From contig JAGPXD010000001.1 of the NCBI GenBank assembly GCA_020746995.1, positions 1,674,001-1,738,000 on the forward strand: DNA of 64,000 nt. Reading direction: 5' to 3'. The notes beneath the pieces are model-generated. The model worked only from the letters and a program-made list of their open reading frames with translations, searched no databases and was not told where the DNA came from. Within the stretch, counting starts at the first letter, position 1. Each line of letters begins with the position of its first letter. This document shows positions 1-12,753 of this stretch, in pieces. Source of the stretch: Plectosphaerella cucumerina. Taxonomy: Eukaryota > Ascomycota > Sordariomycetes > Glomerellales > Plectosphaerellaceae. The position numbers and the translations under genes were made by a program.

Positions 1-324
1 TTGACTGGATTACGCTATATATAGCCAGCACATCCCGCCGCCCAACGCCGCAAGATACGCTCCGCACATGTGCACGACAGCCTGCGCATCACGTTACTCC
101 AGACGAGGGGCCTTGCGTGGTGCCTTGGACTACCGGCGTGTCCCGTCAACGGGCCTCGAAGCGGCCGCGTTGCCCTGACGCGCCGGAGCCATCCGTCGCT
201 TCCAGATGGAGAGCCAAACGCCGACCGTGTGCCGGCTGTTCCCCGTGGCCGCGAGTACCCAAAAACCCCGTCATATCATAAAAACTCCGTCGCTGGTATC
301 CGGTATAAGTCGTAAACGATAGTA

Positions 325-2256
325 TCAGTACGCAAAATCAACATTCCCCATCTGTGGTATCGACTTGTTTTCCGAGCTTGTAGTTGATGATCCCGACGCG
401 CCTGAGGGATTTGGGCCCGTCTGGGTGGTAGATGTTGTTGACGCAGACGATGTCTGCTGAAGCTCGTGCTCCGGGGGCGGTTGTGCGCTTGGTGACCACC
501 CTTCGTCGAGCATTTGCTGGAAACTCCAGCTTGGTTCGAACCGCGTGCTGTTCCAAGCGTAGTCCACCCGTTCGTACATCTCGTCAATCTGCTCCAGACT
601 GACCTTGCTGGTCTCGAACACCATGCACCATACGAACAGGATGGCGATGATGCAGAAGGCGCCCCAGAGGAAGAAGATCTTGGGGCCGATGTCGCCATAA
701 CCGGCACCTTCCCCGACCATAAACGGTGTGCCGTAGGCGATGGCGAAGTTGAGGACCCAGTTGGCGAACGTGGTGACGGACATGGCCTTGGCTCGGACCT
801 TCAGGGGGTAGATTTCTGAGGTGACGACCCAGACGACCGGGCCCCATGACCCGGCGAAGAAGAAGATGTTGAAGGCGCAGAACACGATCAGGATGGTCTG
901 GGACGCCGTCTTGAGCTGCTCGCCTGCCGCGGCGGAAAAGGAGGCGATCAGCAGCTGGCAAATGGCCATGCCAATGGCTCCGACGATGAGGAGCTTGCGT
1001 CGACCCCAGGACTCAATGACCAGGAGACCCGGCACTGTGGAGAAGACGTTGATGATGTGGAGGATGCAGGACTTCAGGTACGGATCCTGGACGCCGACGC
1101 CGCCGAAGAAGGTCGTGCTATAGTACATGATGAAGTTTATGCCGGTGAGTTGCTGCAGCATTTGCAGTCCGCAGCCGGTGATGGTACGACGGCCGAGGTT
1201 GGGTGTGCCGGTGAAGATCTCCTTGTATGAATCGGGACCCAGCGTAAGCTCGTACTCGTGGTTGGCGACAATTTCCTGCAGTTCGTCGAGCAGAGCGGGG
1301 TGAGTGATGTCCAGTCGTCGAAGACGACTGAGCGACAGTCCCGCGGCTTCCGTCCGACCTCGCTTGACAAGATAGCGAGGCGTCTCAGGGAGAACGAGAA
1401 GGCCGAGGGCGAGGACAACAGCCCACACCAGTTGCATCCCTAGAGGGATGCGGTATGCGGCAGCCGTTGTCAGCCTGTAGGAGAGGATGTTGACAACGGA
1501 CGCCGACAACAGGCCTATCGTAATGGACAGCTGATAGGCGCAGACGAGGGTACCACGGATCCATTTTGGAGCCATTTCTGACTGATACAGAGGGACCAAG
1601 ACGGAGATACCGCCTACTCCCACGCCGGCAAAGAATCTGAATGATGGTCAGCATCTACCTTCCCCTCGGCGTCGGGACGCGCAGCAAGATGATCCATACC
1701 TTCCCACGAGTAGCATGGGGATGTTCGAGGCGCAGACCTGCAGTATACCGCCAGCACAGAAGACGGCGACGGAAACAAGAAGCGAGAGGCGACGTCCGAT
1801 GGTATCGCCGATTGGTGCCGAGAGTAATGCGCCGATGGCGGTGCCGGCGCTGAGGATGGCGACGATATTGGAGGCTTCGCTCGGCCTTATGATCAGTTCG
1901 CCAGCCTCATTCGGAGACCCAAAGTCCCGTGTGAAAGAATCCATGGCGAGGATGCCGTTGATAGACCTGTTGCGTTCAGTCAGCCAGTGCTCGTGACAAA
2001 AGCGTCCCCTCCGCCCCCAAGTCTTCCGAGCGCATCGCGGCCGACTCCTCCTCCTCCTCCTCCTCCTCCTCCTCCCTCCACCGTACATCGCGGTGCGTCT
2101 TTCATATCGGGGACTCGGTCGGAGGTTCGGGGCATCTTACCCAGTGTCGTAGCCGAAGAGCAGTCCACCCGTGGCGACGAACAGGCCGACCATGATGGCC
2201 GGGGCTGACGAGCCGGCGACATTGTCGGGCTTCTGCCAGCCCATGGCGATCACCAT
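325..2256 (-). CDS. MFS hexose transporter (sugar porter family)
   Basis: Three exons: 2141-2256, 1700-1966 and 325-1636, giving 564 residues, usual for a fungal sugar porter with 12 membrane helices. It should move a hexose across the plasma membrane by proton symport or facilitated diffusion. Visible marks are GGLLFGYDTGSINGILAM in helix 1, the GDTIGRR loop motif after helix 2, PETPRYLVKRGR at the end of helix 6, QQLTGINFIMYYS in helix 7, ESWGRRKLL, and EIYPLKVRAKA near helix 10. The tail is long, Ser/Thr/Pro-rich and hydrophilic. The start gives an N-terminus (KPDNVAGSSAPAIMVGLFVA) like RCO-3/Hxt-type hexose transporters and glucose sensors. Whether it transports or senses cannot be read from the sequence. 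Intron 1 carries a CTC microsatellite. Confidence 0.9.
2044..2076. repeat. CTC/GAG trinucleotide microsatellite
   Basis: About ten consecutive CTC units lie inside intron 1 of the hexose transporter gene, so length changes would not alter the protein. Read directly from the sequence. Confidence 0.9.
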
Positions 2257-5200
2257 GGTGAAGGGTGGGCGGTCGACGTCAATCCAGGGTTTCGTTCGTT
2301 CTAATCCCGACGGCGATGCGAGGCGATGGCGGCGTGGTGTCGACGGTTTCGTCGTCGTTGGACGACCATTTGTGAAGGCGACAGGACGGCAGGTGGGTGG
2401 TTGACAAGGGACAGTTGAAGGTGGACGATCGGGTGTGGGTAAAATTGGACAGTCGCTGGCAGCGGAGTGGAGATTAGGGAGAGCAGCGGTCCAGAGCGTT
2501 CATCGGGGAGCGGAGGGGGGGAGCGAGTCGGCTGCTGAATGTGGGCGAGAATGCCTCGAGGGGGGTGGGTGGCCGCCTGGGCTGGCGGGTGTGGTCGGAG
2601 GGCTGCAGGCGGCACGGCACTGTGCGGGAAGGATGGCCACGGAAATGCCTGGAGGACAAGGGACGCGGACGAGCCGGGGGGACGGGAAACGAGGGATGCA
2701 AAGGTGAAGAGACGGGGGGAACGGAGAGAAAAGCAGGCGGACGGGGGACAAGGGCGATCTGCACAGTTTTTGCTCACTGTGGCCCCGGGGGGGGAAGGGG
2801 CCCGCTGCGAGGATGATTGGCCCGGACAGACTGCCACCCCCTCCCCAGACACCAGTTGACCGCGACAAGCACGACAGCCCGGGGGAACAAGGGCATCCCC
2901 TCGTCGCTTCCCCTGCTGGTGGCGCTCCCAGCCCAGGGATAGCGCGTCGCCGCCCATTGGCTCAAGACCTGCGCTAAACAGCACCGGGCATAGCGGGACA
3001 GGTGCGGCTTGTAGCCCTCAAGTCCCTCCACCAGGTTCTGTCAGACTCTGGTTTGACTTGGTCATATCATGTTGGACCCAAGTACAATCCGCACAAGTGA
3101 GTCTTGTGCTCTTCTAAGAACCCTCCAGTCGTCATTTGGACAAGCTTATGTTTGAGTGGGAACAGACTTACACGCCGACCTAACCCAGAGGTCGCTCTTC
3201 CTCGGCACTTGAGGAAGCATCCAAGTACGAGTGTAGATGTAAGTAAGCAGGGCAGGACAGGGCACCAAACCACAGCCGGCGCAAGCGCTGCACGCATGTC
3301 AACGGTCTCAAGAGCCGAGCCAAGGCCGGGGAGCCGACCACCAGCACCAGGCTTGCCTAGCCGAGCAAGGCCATTTGTCTCCTTTTCCCATCTCGAATCC
3401 GGCATGGCCTCAGCCATCCTACTTGTGACAGAGGCACCGCAATCGGGCAGACGCTGGCACCAGCGCAAAAGGGCCAGACCGCTACCACAACCACAAGGGT
3501 CAGAGCGTGGGTCGCCTGACAAGCCCGCAAAGCAAAGCAAAGGATCCCACCCGGCTGTCTTGTCATCCGGTCTCCGAGCCGGTATCATGACAGCCCTTCA
3601 GATTCCGCCGTCGGGGGACGTGTTGCTTCTTCCGCTGTGCGCGACAGCGACTCGCGGTGGTTGGTAGTAGTTCATGGCCAAGACCACCGAGCCTGAGTTT
3701 ACCCAATATGCTCACCTCAGTCACCTTGTGACCGTGTCATCACTCGGCCGCGTACAGTGCCGCGAGCGAGGTGCCCCGGCTCAGACGCTGCTGGTCCCTC
3801 CCTGCAATTCGCTGCATTGGCGAAGGAGTCCCGAAGTTCTCAAGCGGGAATAGGCTGATGCTTGGACGAGTTTGCGGGGGAAAGGGCCCACTCTCGCCAA
3901 TGTACCTCGCCGGTACCGATCTTCAATGCGAGTTTGTACCGACGAGGTCCGCTCCCGCGGGCCCCGCTGCGGCAGGATTCGTGCTCGTGTCCGGCTGTCA
4001 GAGTTCAACTTGCAGTCAGCACCAACCACCACCCGCGCCTTGTCCGTGGAAAGCAACCGCACGAGGCGTATCCGTCCGCTTCTTTCTGGATGACTGATTC
4101 ACTGCATACGAGGGCGACTTCGAAGTTTCCACGCACCTGGACGTCACAAGCTGTTCGAAAGGGACACAGGCTTGTTGCCCTGTCTGTCGCCTTGTCAGCA
4201 CAAGATACTGTACACCCTAGACCACGCCCCAGCCGTCACAACGGCGTGACTATTACGCCCTTACTTCAAGTTGCCAGGCTCCTGGCTGGTAGACACGCCA
4301 CCTGGCGTCGCTCGCCTGGCCCGGCCCTGCTCGAGTTACACGACTGGACGCCACGCAACTCGCTCTAATCCCACGATATTCTTGGCTCTTCTCGCCCTCG
4401 CACATCGAGTGCCACGGAACGTCAGAGACCCCTTGCCTTGGCGGACACCCGGGCTTTGTGTCTGAGGTTGTGCAACCGGTCGTTTGTGGCATCGTCAAGG
4501 CATGAGGCCAATACGAGTATTCAGACGACACCGAACGAGATGCTGCGTATTCAGGGCAAAGCAAATACTAAGGTGCCGAGCTACTAGTCTACCTCCCACG
4601 TACGCGCCAATTGCCCAGAGAACCGCCTCCGGCAACGAGCAACCCTTGGTGCGGTGGGCGTGTCTCGGCTTTTGGGTTTTAGCACCGCGTTCTTACTTCT
4701 TCTGCCGGGGCGGTGTTGAAACATCACTCCCTTTCCCAGCGGCCTTGCATTCCGGGCGGACTTGATTTTTAATACGTGACGGGACACGGCGGCTCAGCTT
4801 GTAGAGAGACGTGGTGGCGCCTAGAGCTGGCACTCCGACCCATCACGACGCAATGCCGGCTTCTGGATGGTTCATCTTCCGGCGGTGAGACACCCTCCCA
4901 GCATGGTCCAGTCTCTTCAGCCTTCATCAATCCATTGTGTCGGGATGAGCTGTCATGTCACAACGTCGTCACTTCAGGCCTGAGTTAATTCGAGTCTCCG
5001 ACTGCTCGGTTCTCCTCTGCTGGAAGATGTGGTGGCGGTGTGCTTGCTTTCTTTTGCGGCGGTGGTGTCGTGGTTGATGAGCTGACCAGAGACCCTGGCA
5101 ATGGTGCTGGTATGCTGCAGTAGCTAAGCAGCGTTATCAGCACTGGTCGTACACCAAGGCAACTACCGGTCTTGCATATCACCGCGCATTATGTCCTCGT

Positions 5201-6746
5201 TCTGCCATCCAGCAGTACGCTTCAGGGAGCTAGATACATTAGCTAGCCAGATTTGAGCCAAATGTTGTTCATGGCGCTGTTTACTCCAGGTTAGGCGCTA
5301 GCTGGCGTTGTGGCTACTGCTGGAGTGGGCTGACAGATTTACCAAGGCAGAATATGATGAGGGCCTAGTCTATATGTCTGGAGGTAAAGCCTCGAGCTTT
5401 TCTACTAACAGCTGTGAGGCGTGAGGAGAGTTGAGCTATTGAGGCTACTGCTGGAGTGGGCTGATAGATATACCAGACAGAATATAGCGAGGGGCTACTG
5501 GGATGAGATACCTATTTCTCCGGGGATAAGTCACAAGCTCCTGCACTAACAGCAGTAGGGGCCCAAGGATAGTTGGCCTGTATGATTCTTGGCCTGGAAA
5601 TTCTGAAAATTTACTCTCTCCCCATTCTTTCAAGAGTTTGCTCCCCATCCAAGTCTTGACAAAACTAGAGACAGGAGAGGAAGACACGGCATCGAAAACA
5701 CGAGCGAAGGCAATGCTGGTTGTTGGCCTTGCGCGGACGAGAAACTCTAGCTAGCAGTCAGCGATACCAAGGAGCCGATTTACCAGGGCCGGTGTGAAGT
5801 TGCAAACAGCCAGGCCTGGTGCTAGAGTCTCTCTCAGGATCTTGGTTGGTCACGTTGCTGTGTCCTCGGTTCAATACCATTCAGCACATTCGCATCCTAG
5901 GTGTAGATTTCTTCTGTATCAATGTCGTACAGCCCCCCTGGGTGATGAACAGTCGAATGTCTGCATCGACGACTCCAGATATCAGACTGAGATATGCAAG
6001 AAAGATGTAGGTGTCAGAATCTGATATCAGCACATCAGCGATATTCTATTCGCTCATACGTCAGTGTCATTCACCAGGCAAACTATTACGAGCCAGCAAG
6101 GTCAAGTATTGTGTCGTGGTCATGGTGGCCCTTGTACTTGGCTATCTCGAAGACTTGTCAGAGTCTCTCCGGCCAAGGAGACGACGGTGAACCCGGTGTT
6201 TAGCCATGCAGCGACGACATGACAAGAAATGAAAACTGTCTGGCATATAAGCTGCGTCCCCAAGCGTGACAGAATCAATAGTTGTGGAAAACAGACTAGG
6301 GTCACATGTCAATAAATCTCAAAGAAGTCAAGTATTCACCCTATCTATATCATCATAGATCTGTTGGTCCACCAACACTTCACACGGCAGCCATGGAGAA
6401 AAAGTCACCGTTCGGAGTATTGAAAGGAGCGGCGATGACACACATGCTTCACCAGAGCGACGTCGAGCTGAAACAATTTGTAACAAAAAAGGCCATGGTT
6501 ATCCAAGCAGACTACATCCAAGTATTCTATCAGTACAATGCGACGCAGGTCCCAATTCGAAGCCAAATGGCTCGCCAAAATGCGCCACGGAGTCCTCTTG
6601 GACTCTTTCTCCGTCTCAGACTCGGAGAGCTCAGTCATCATATAGTAGGTATCTTTTCCCCATCGCTCGTCAAGCCGTCACCAGGCTCCTCCTCCCATAT
6701 GGGAAGGGACCCGGCCGGCACTGCGCTCCAACACCGGACGGTCCGC
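2257..6746. other. 4.5-kb region without a supportable gene
   Basis: This separates the heads-out transporter promoter (pyrimidine/purine-rich to about 2900) from the 3' end of the fumarate reductase gene. No open frame here shows a recognisable motif or a plausible exon series. From about 5000 to 6600 base composition looks more AT-rich than the flanks, and a degenerate tandem repeat lies at 5311-5560, which suggests old transposon debris. No transposase or polymerase motif was seen. Confidence 0.6.
5311..5560. repeat. Two degenerate direct repeat units of about 120 bp
   Basis: Unit 1 (about 5311-5420) and unit 2 (about 5441-5560) both begin GGCTACTGCTGGAGTGGGCT, continue with a GA-AGAT-TACC...CAGAATAT core and end with an ACTAACAGC-GT-AGG segment. 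They differ by substitutions and small indels. They look like a diverged tandem duplication, perhaps part of a transposon end. No coding capacity was found in either unit. Confidence 0.7.
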
Positions 6747-8873
6747 TTACAGCTCCAGCGTGGGCTCGACGCCCTTGACGCGGCCGATCACCTGCTCGGG
6801 AGCGTACTTGGGGATGACCTCGTCGTCGTGCAGCATCTCGAACTCCTCGGTGGCGTCACGGCCCATGAAGTTCATGATGGCCTGGGGACCACCGGGGTGC
6901 TCCTCGAGCCAGTTGGAGAGGTCCATGACGACACCCTTGACGACGACCCACAGGTCCTCCTTGGTGTTGTGCTTGGCGACCTCCTCCATGGTGAACTCCT
7001 TCTCGGGAATCTTGAACTCCTTGGGTCCGCTTGCCTTGGGGGCGGCAGCGGGGGTGGCAGCACCGGTGGAGGCAGCAGGGCCCGAGGCGATGGCGCCGGA
7101 GCCGGAGGCACCGCCGTTCGCCCACTCAACGGTCACGCGGCCCGGCTGAGAGGGGTCGAGGTGCAGGGAGATCTGGCCCAGACGGGCGGCGGCGCCAGCG
7201 GAGGAGCCCGACAGCGACTGCTGGAACAGGTAGTTGCTGGAGGTGTCACCAGCGACACGGCCGTAGACGACACAGCCGAGCAGGGAGGAACCGCCGAGAC
7301 GGTTGGCGCCGTGGACGCCACCAGCAAGCTCACCACAGGCGAACAGGCCGTCGAAGGGCTTGCCCTCCTTGTTGAGGACCTGGGCCTTGTCGTTGATCTC
7401 GATACCACCCATGGTGAAGTGGAGGACGGGCTCCATCAGGGCGACGTGGAAGTCGTCATCGATGTCGAGGGGAAGGTTGTGGAAGAATTTCTTGCCCCAG
7501 GGGTCCTTCTGCTTGCCATCGGCGATGGAGTTGTAGGTGGTGAAGGTCTTCTGGAGGTGGTCGGGGGTGCAGCCAATCTCCTTGGCGAGCTCCTTGCCGG
7601 TCATCTTCTTCATCAGGCCACGGCCAGAGTAGTGGCGAGTGTGGAAGTCGAGGACGTTGGAGGCCTTGGAGTTGAGGATGAGACGGATGGGGAACTTGCC
7701 CTTGTCCTTCTCCTTCCACATCATGCCCGAGACGTAGTCACGGTGGCCGAGCTCGTCGCAGAAGCGGTCGCCGTCGGCGTTGAGGAGCAGACCACCCTCA
7801 CCACGCAGAGCCTCGGCGGCCAGGAACTTCCACTTCGAGCCGGGGTCCTTGGGGTCGACAAGACCGGTAGGGTGAACCTGGACCTTGTCCATGTCGATGC
7901 CGTTGCCGCCAATGGCCATGACCATCTTCTGACCGTCACCGGTGGCGTGCGAGCCGTTGGTGGTGGCGAGACCGAAGGTGTCGGGCCTGTGCTCCTTGAG
8001 CAGCGAGGTCTCGGTGAAGTCGGCGGCGTAGCCACCGGTGGCGAGGACGACAGGGCCGTCGACGGACTGCTCCTCGCCGTTGAACTCGTAGTTGACACCA
8101 GTGATGGTGTTGCCGTCCTTCTTCAGGCCGGTGACGCGGGCCTTCTTGATGATCTCGACACGGTGGGGCTCGGTCTCGGCGAGCTCCTCGAGCCTCTGCA
8201 TCAGAGCGTAGGTGATGGCCATACCGGGGAACTTGGCATCGTGGCCACGGTGGGTTCGGGGCTGGGAGTGGCCACTGGGGCAATTGTTAGGTGGATGATG
8301 TGAAGGGCGCGGCGGCGGAGAGAACTTACCCGAGACGGGAGACGAGGGTGAGGTCAAGGTTGAAGACATCCTGCAGCCACTCGACGGCGGCGGCGGACTT
8401 GTAGGTGAGGACCTTGATCAGGTCGGGGCGGGCCTTGTCACGAGCGGACTTCAGGGTGTCGTCGTAGAACTGCTTGACGCTGTCGGCAATCTTGTGGTCG
8501 ACCTGCGTCCGCGTCAAGGCGCCGTTGATTCCGGATGTGGCCTTGGTGGAGTTGCCTCCGAAGAAGCCTGGGGAAAGGCCGAACGTTAGCTTGCCACCCG
8601 AAGCGCACCAGATGCGAGGCCACCGTAGTAGAGTGGGCGTGGGGAAACTTACCCTGCTTGTCGAGAACGACGACATTTCCGCCAGCAAGGTAGATGGTGT
8701 GGGCGGCACTCAGGCCAGACACTGCAAAGAGGCGCAAACCGCGGTCAGCTTCAAATTCGAGACGTCGCCTTCACGCTGGCAGAGCGATGAAAGCGTCCGA
8801 TCGCGCGGGCAGAGCGCATGGAAGTAGGGGGAGACTTACGGCCACCACCGACGACAATAACTCTGGGGGCCAT
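6747..8873 (-). CDS. Soluble fumarate reductase with C-terminal cytochrome b5 domain (Osm1-type)
   Basis: Four exons: 8840-8873, 8653-8721, 8330-8567 and 6747-8274, giving 622 residues. The flavoprotein reduces fumarate to succinate and so reoxidises FADH2/NADH, as yeast Osm1/Frd1 do when oxygen is short. The FAD dinucleotide motif VIVVGGGLSGLSAAHT is at residues 5-20, reconstructed across intron 1. GGHSQPRTHRG, HPTGLVDP and the RLGGSSLLGCVVYGRVAG segment fit the FAD/fumarate domain. Residues 540-615 form a cytochrome b5 domain: HPGG with heme ligand His573 and a second likely ligand His596 (EMLHDDE). Yeast Osm1 lacks this domain; I recall the fusion as common in filamentous fungi. No obvious mitochondrial or ER leader is present. 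The long + strand frame over this gene (6306-8303) is an antisense shadow. Confidence 0.93.
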
Positions 8874-11132
8874 TTTGACAGGTGTGTGTGTGACGAGAGT
8901 CTGGCAGAGGAGAGGGTATCTTGAGGGGAGAGAGAAGAGGAGGAAGAGAGAAGGAGGGAAAAGGAGGCAAGCTAAATTGATGAAGGGCGAAGGAGGAAGA
9001 AGAAGACCGGAGGATGTGTCGACGAGTCGGGCGGGGAGTCTTTAGTAAAGGAAGGGACGATGGAATGTGCCTGGCTGTCTGGTTGCGCCGAGGACGTGAG
9101 CTAGCCCGGGGTTGCTCGGCCTCCTGCCGCTGACGGTGGGTGCTGGTGACGGCAGCTGGGCCGAGGTCGACGGTCGCGTGCAAGGGGGGGCGATTTCGCG
9201 GGCAGATGCCCTTTCAGGCCGTCCGCGGGCTGTCGGTTTGCGACTCTCAGGGCGCTGCCACGGCGACTTTGGGGGGTGAGGGGGGCGCCTGGCGGGGACA
9301 TGCACCGTCCGGGCAAGTCTGGGGTCGCCCCGTCTTTTTCTGAATGGGCCCAATCCCTGGCACGCAATTGTCATGGGCTGGACCGAGGTACACTTCCGGA
9401 CACGGTGCCACGAGTGTTGACGACGAGACGAGGCAACCGGGGGGTCGGCAAGAACATGGGGTCGAGGATCAGGAATCTATAGATTCTTCGGTAGTATTTG
9501 AACAAGGCGACTCCCCTCTTCGCGGATGAAGGTCTGGTTCGGAGCTGTTTGCTCTCTCACCATGCCGACGGTCTGCCGACTCCGTAAAACGGAGGGGCAG
9601 TGAGGGTCCCGTTTTCTTCGTAGCAAAGGCGACCGAGCCGCGACTTTCTCTCTCGCTGGCTCATGGCCCGAAGCAGCCGAGCCTCTCCACGACAGCGTAG
9701 TCGGCCCTCAACAAGCTCTGGCACAGAAAAAAAAGAACAATTTTCTCGTCAATATATGACCCCTCTTGCCTCCCAATTTTCTAAATTCTGTTCGGGGGCC
9801 ATCTCCAACCCCAAAAGGAGGGGGCGCTGGCCCGATTCAGTTCCGTCGCCGTCGCAGATGGTGTGGGTGGAAACGGAAACGGATGGTCGGGCATTCTGGA
9901 CCCAATGGGGCGGATTTCCCCGGTTGCCACGCCAGACAATCTGCCTTTCCCCAAGTCCGATCGAGTCTGAGCCTCCCTCCGTTTTAATCATCCAGCAGTG
10001 CCAATGACCAGAATTCGGTTCTCCGTGCCGGACCACTTCATGATCCATGGCTGAATCACCACTCTGATCACCAGACCAAAAGAGACGTTCGCTGCCAGCG
10101 GTGGCGTCCCCGCCTGGGGTCCCTTTCTCCAAACCGTCTGGGTTCGGTTGGTTCCCGCTCCCCCAAAAGCCTTTGGGGTTCCCCCGGAGTCACCTCTTTC
10201 CCCCATCAGCACCCAGGCTCTGGCATGTGATTCCCCGTCAACTAGCGACGATCCAGCAGCATTGAAAAGGGCTGGAACACGGACATGCAACACTGCGCGT
10301 GCGGGAAACACTCCTCATCAGGTGACGCCTCGTGCGGAGCCGATCTGGGGACTCCTGACTCTTGGTCTCACGCGCTGGCCCAATGCCGGTTGCTGACATG
10401 TGAATCTGGGGGACTCTCAGCCCATCGAGCGCCAGCTAGCCTCGAGTCCACGTGTAATTGGAAACACCGCTGCCACACCACAGCCCACATGAAAACGGCC
10501 GGCTTGCTGGCCTCTTTGCCCGGCTGCAGTGACCGCTATTCCGTCGCACTCTCCGGTCCGTCACTTCCTTTCTTCATGATTCGTATCTCTCAGTCTTCAC
10601 CGGTCACGGACGGGCAACGCGACGGTGCGGCATCGGCCTCTAGTCGGACGTCGAGCCGGCTACAATCCCGAAGTGGACTGGGGGCAACCAAATTCCCCAC
10701 CATCGTCTTGCTCGCCGTGCTCTGAGCGCCGTGTCAGTCCGGGCCGCCTCTAAGCAGCGTCTCGGGACGGTGGTTAGTTGTTCGAGATGTCCTTCTTGCC
10801 TTCCTACCTTCCCAAGAGTTCTCTCGTAATACCAATCATTTTGAGCATCATACTCGTACGCTCGAACGAGCTCAATGGGCTCATCCTTGCGCTGAAAATG
10901 GTCCTTGGCTGATGATGTCACTCATGCGTACAGTCATGGCCAATCAAGAATCATCCATGTCCCGATTCAGTGCCAGCCCAGTTTGTCTCACCACTCAGGC
11001 TGTAATCGCACTGGCGGGAGCGCTGGGCCAGCCGCGCGGGCATGTCATCAACCCCTCTTCCGACCGTTCCAAGGCGGCACCCGAAACTTTGACATCAACC
11101 ACAGCTAGCATCGCGATATTTCAACATCCAAC
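8874..11132. other. Intergenic region, 2.3 kb, no gene seen
   Basis: Lies between the start of the fumarate reductase gene and the start of the FAS1-domain gene, so it holds two divergent promoters. The first 180 bp upstream of fumarate reductase are strongly purine-rich on the + strand (5' UTR). Open frames here are short and show no recognisable motif. Confidence 0.6.
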
Positions 11133-11886
11133 ATGCGGCTCGTGACCCTCGCAGTAGCTGCAACCGCCTCCATTGCTGCTGCCCAGCTCATTCACAACCC
11201 GGACCTTGCCCAGGCCCAAGCCCGCGCCCGACCCCGCGTCCGCAATAGTGACCAACAGAAACCCCTCCACCTCATCCCAGCCATGCCCGGAGGTGGCCCC
11301 GGCGAAGGCGCTGTGCGTCTTTCCGATGTCCTGAGCCGCGATCAGAGCATCAACACCTTTGTGAGCTTCGTGCTGGACATCGAGCCCTTGTCCCGGCGTC
11401 TCGACGACGAGGCCCAGAATACGACGGTTCTCGCGCCCCTCAACTCCGCCATCGAGGCGCTGCCGCGGAAGCCTTGGGAAGACCCCCGCGACTACAACAA
11501 AATGGGCTCCGACGCATACGATGGTGATGATGGTCACGAGAGAGCCAACCGGAACCTCAAGAAGTTCGTCGAGGCTCATTTGGTCCCCGTATCGCCGTGG
11601 GGCAAGGGTGACAAGGTCAAGCCCATGGGCGACGACCGAGAGGTGTGGTGGGAGGAGAAGGACGGCATCAGATACGTATGTCGTCGCGATATTCGCTTTA
11701 CGCCATCCCCGTCACTGACCACCCCGCAGATCCAGCCTGGAAACATTGAAGTCATCAGTGTTGGCAAGACAGTTGCCAATGGAGAGATCGTAAGTATCAG
11801 GCCCTGTCGACAACGCCTGGCGACGCACTCGTCACTAATATTGCATGCTACAGTGGATCCTGAAGTCCGTACGGAACTACGCCTAA
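11133..11886 (+). CDS. Small secreted fasciclin (FAS1) domain protein
   Basis: Three exons: 11133-11675, 11730-11789 and 11854-11886, giving 211 residues. Residues 1-18 form a classical signal peptide (hydrophobic, Ala-rich, ending AAAQ). The rest matches one FAS1 fold: LSDVLSRDQSINTFVSFV near the start, NTTVLAPLNSAIEALPRKPWED (the H1 box with a glycosylation sequon), and a C-terminal half ending IEVISVGKTVANGEIWILKSV, the H2-like strand. FAS1 domains mediate adhesion or matrix contacts, so a cell-wall or extracellular role is likely. No GPI signal follows, because the protein ends directly after the domain. Both introns have good GTATGT or GTAAGT donors, and the final exon is only 11 codons including the stop. 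Confidence 0.82.
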
Positions 11887-12753
11887 AAGACAGCTCGATT
11901 GTGTTGTGTACGAGAAACATGAGCGATGATACATGCTTGGATACCCCTAAGAAACCAGAATTTGACCCTAATCCCTCATTTCGGACTCGTGGTTGTATGT
12001 TTCGCATCCAGACGAAACATGGAAGTGATGTAGGCGAGGCAAGACAACAGACATATATCTGCCATCACTCGCGGCCCGCAACTCTGTTTGTGCACCCGGC
12101 TCATAGCATGCTGCCAAATCGCAGTGATGGCCATCCAGTTCTCCATTTCTAAACTTGCCCATCCAGTCAGGCACCCAAGCACCCAAATCACCCGGCAAAC
12201 ACGATGGTCATCATTCCCCACCAATCGCAATCCCCGGATTGCGATAACGTCCGCGATTAGATAGAGCCCCGCAATTCCATACCATTTTGCGATCTCCGAA
12301 GTGTACCCGAGCCACACGCAGGGCTGGCGCGCAAGCTGGAGGGAGTCCAGTCTCGTCACCTTCCTCCTGGTCGGACCCCAGCATTCTCCGTCAGAGCTTG
12401 CCAACCCTCCCACCACCCTCCGGCTTCTACAGGACTTCCAGTGCCTGAAGTGCCAGCTGTTACACTTACGATTGTTACATATACCGATTGCATTCCCATG
12501 TAGACCTGCCGTACCAAACCCCGATCTTCTGGTAAGTCGCCAACGGGCGTCGCGAAAGCAACCCCGACCAGATCCCCTGAGCCGACAGCTTCTTCTGGCG
12601 CCGCGACAGCCCCCCTTCGCGCCTGACCACCACCGTACGATCACGACACGGCTGCTTCGATGTTCAAGCCTCTTTCATCAGAAGCTCACGTTCAATTATC
12701 TTTGACAATTTCGCTGACAGTCGTCTTCCCCACCAGGCGTTCGAACTCCGATC
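11887..12753. other. Intergenic/5' leader upstream of SIN3
   Basis: Nothing coding is visible. The last 350 bp are C/T-rich and probably include the SIN3 transcription start and leader. A GTAAGT at about 12530 and a CACCAG near 12733 could frame a 5'-UTR intron, which the sequence alone does not settle. Confidence 0.5.

Noticed and set aside
3067..3667. Open frames on both strands, 173-187 codons
   Set aside because: No motif, no exon partners and atypical composition; likely chance in GC-rich DNA.
6306..8303. 665-codon + strand open frame
   Set aside because: Antisense to the well-supported fumarate reductase; GC-rich third positions keep the opposite strand open, and the product is low-complexity Gly/Val/Leu.
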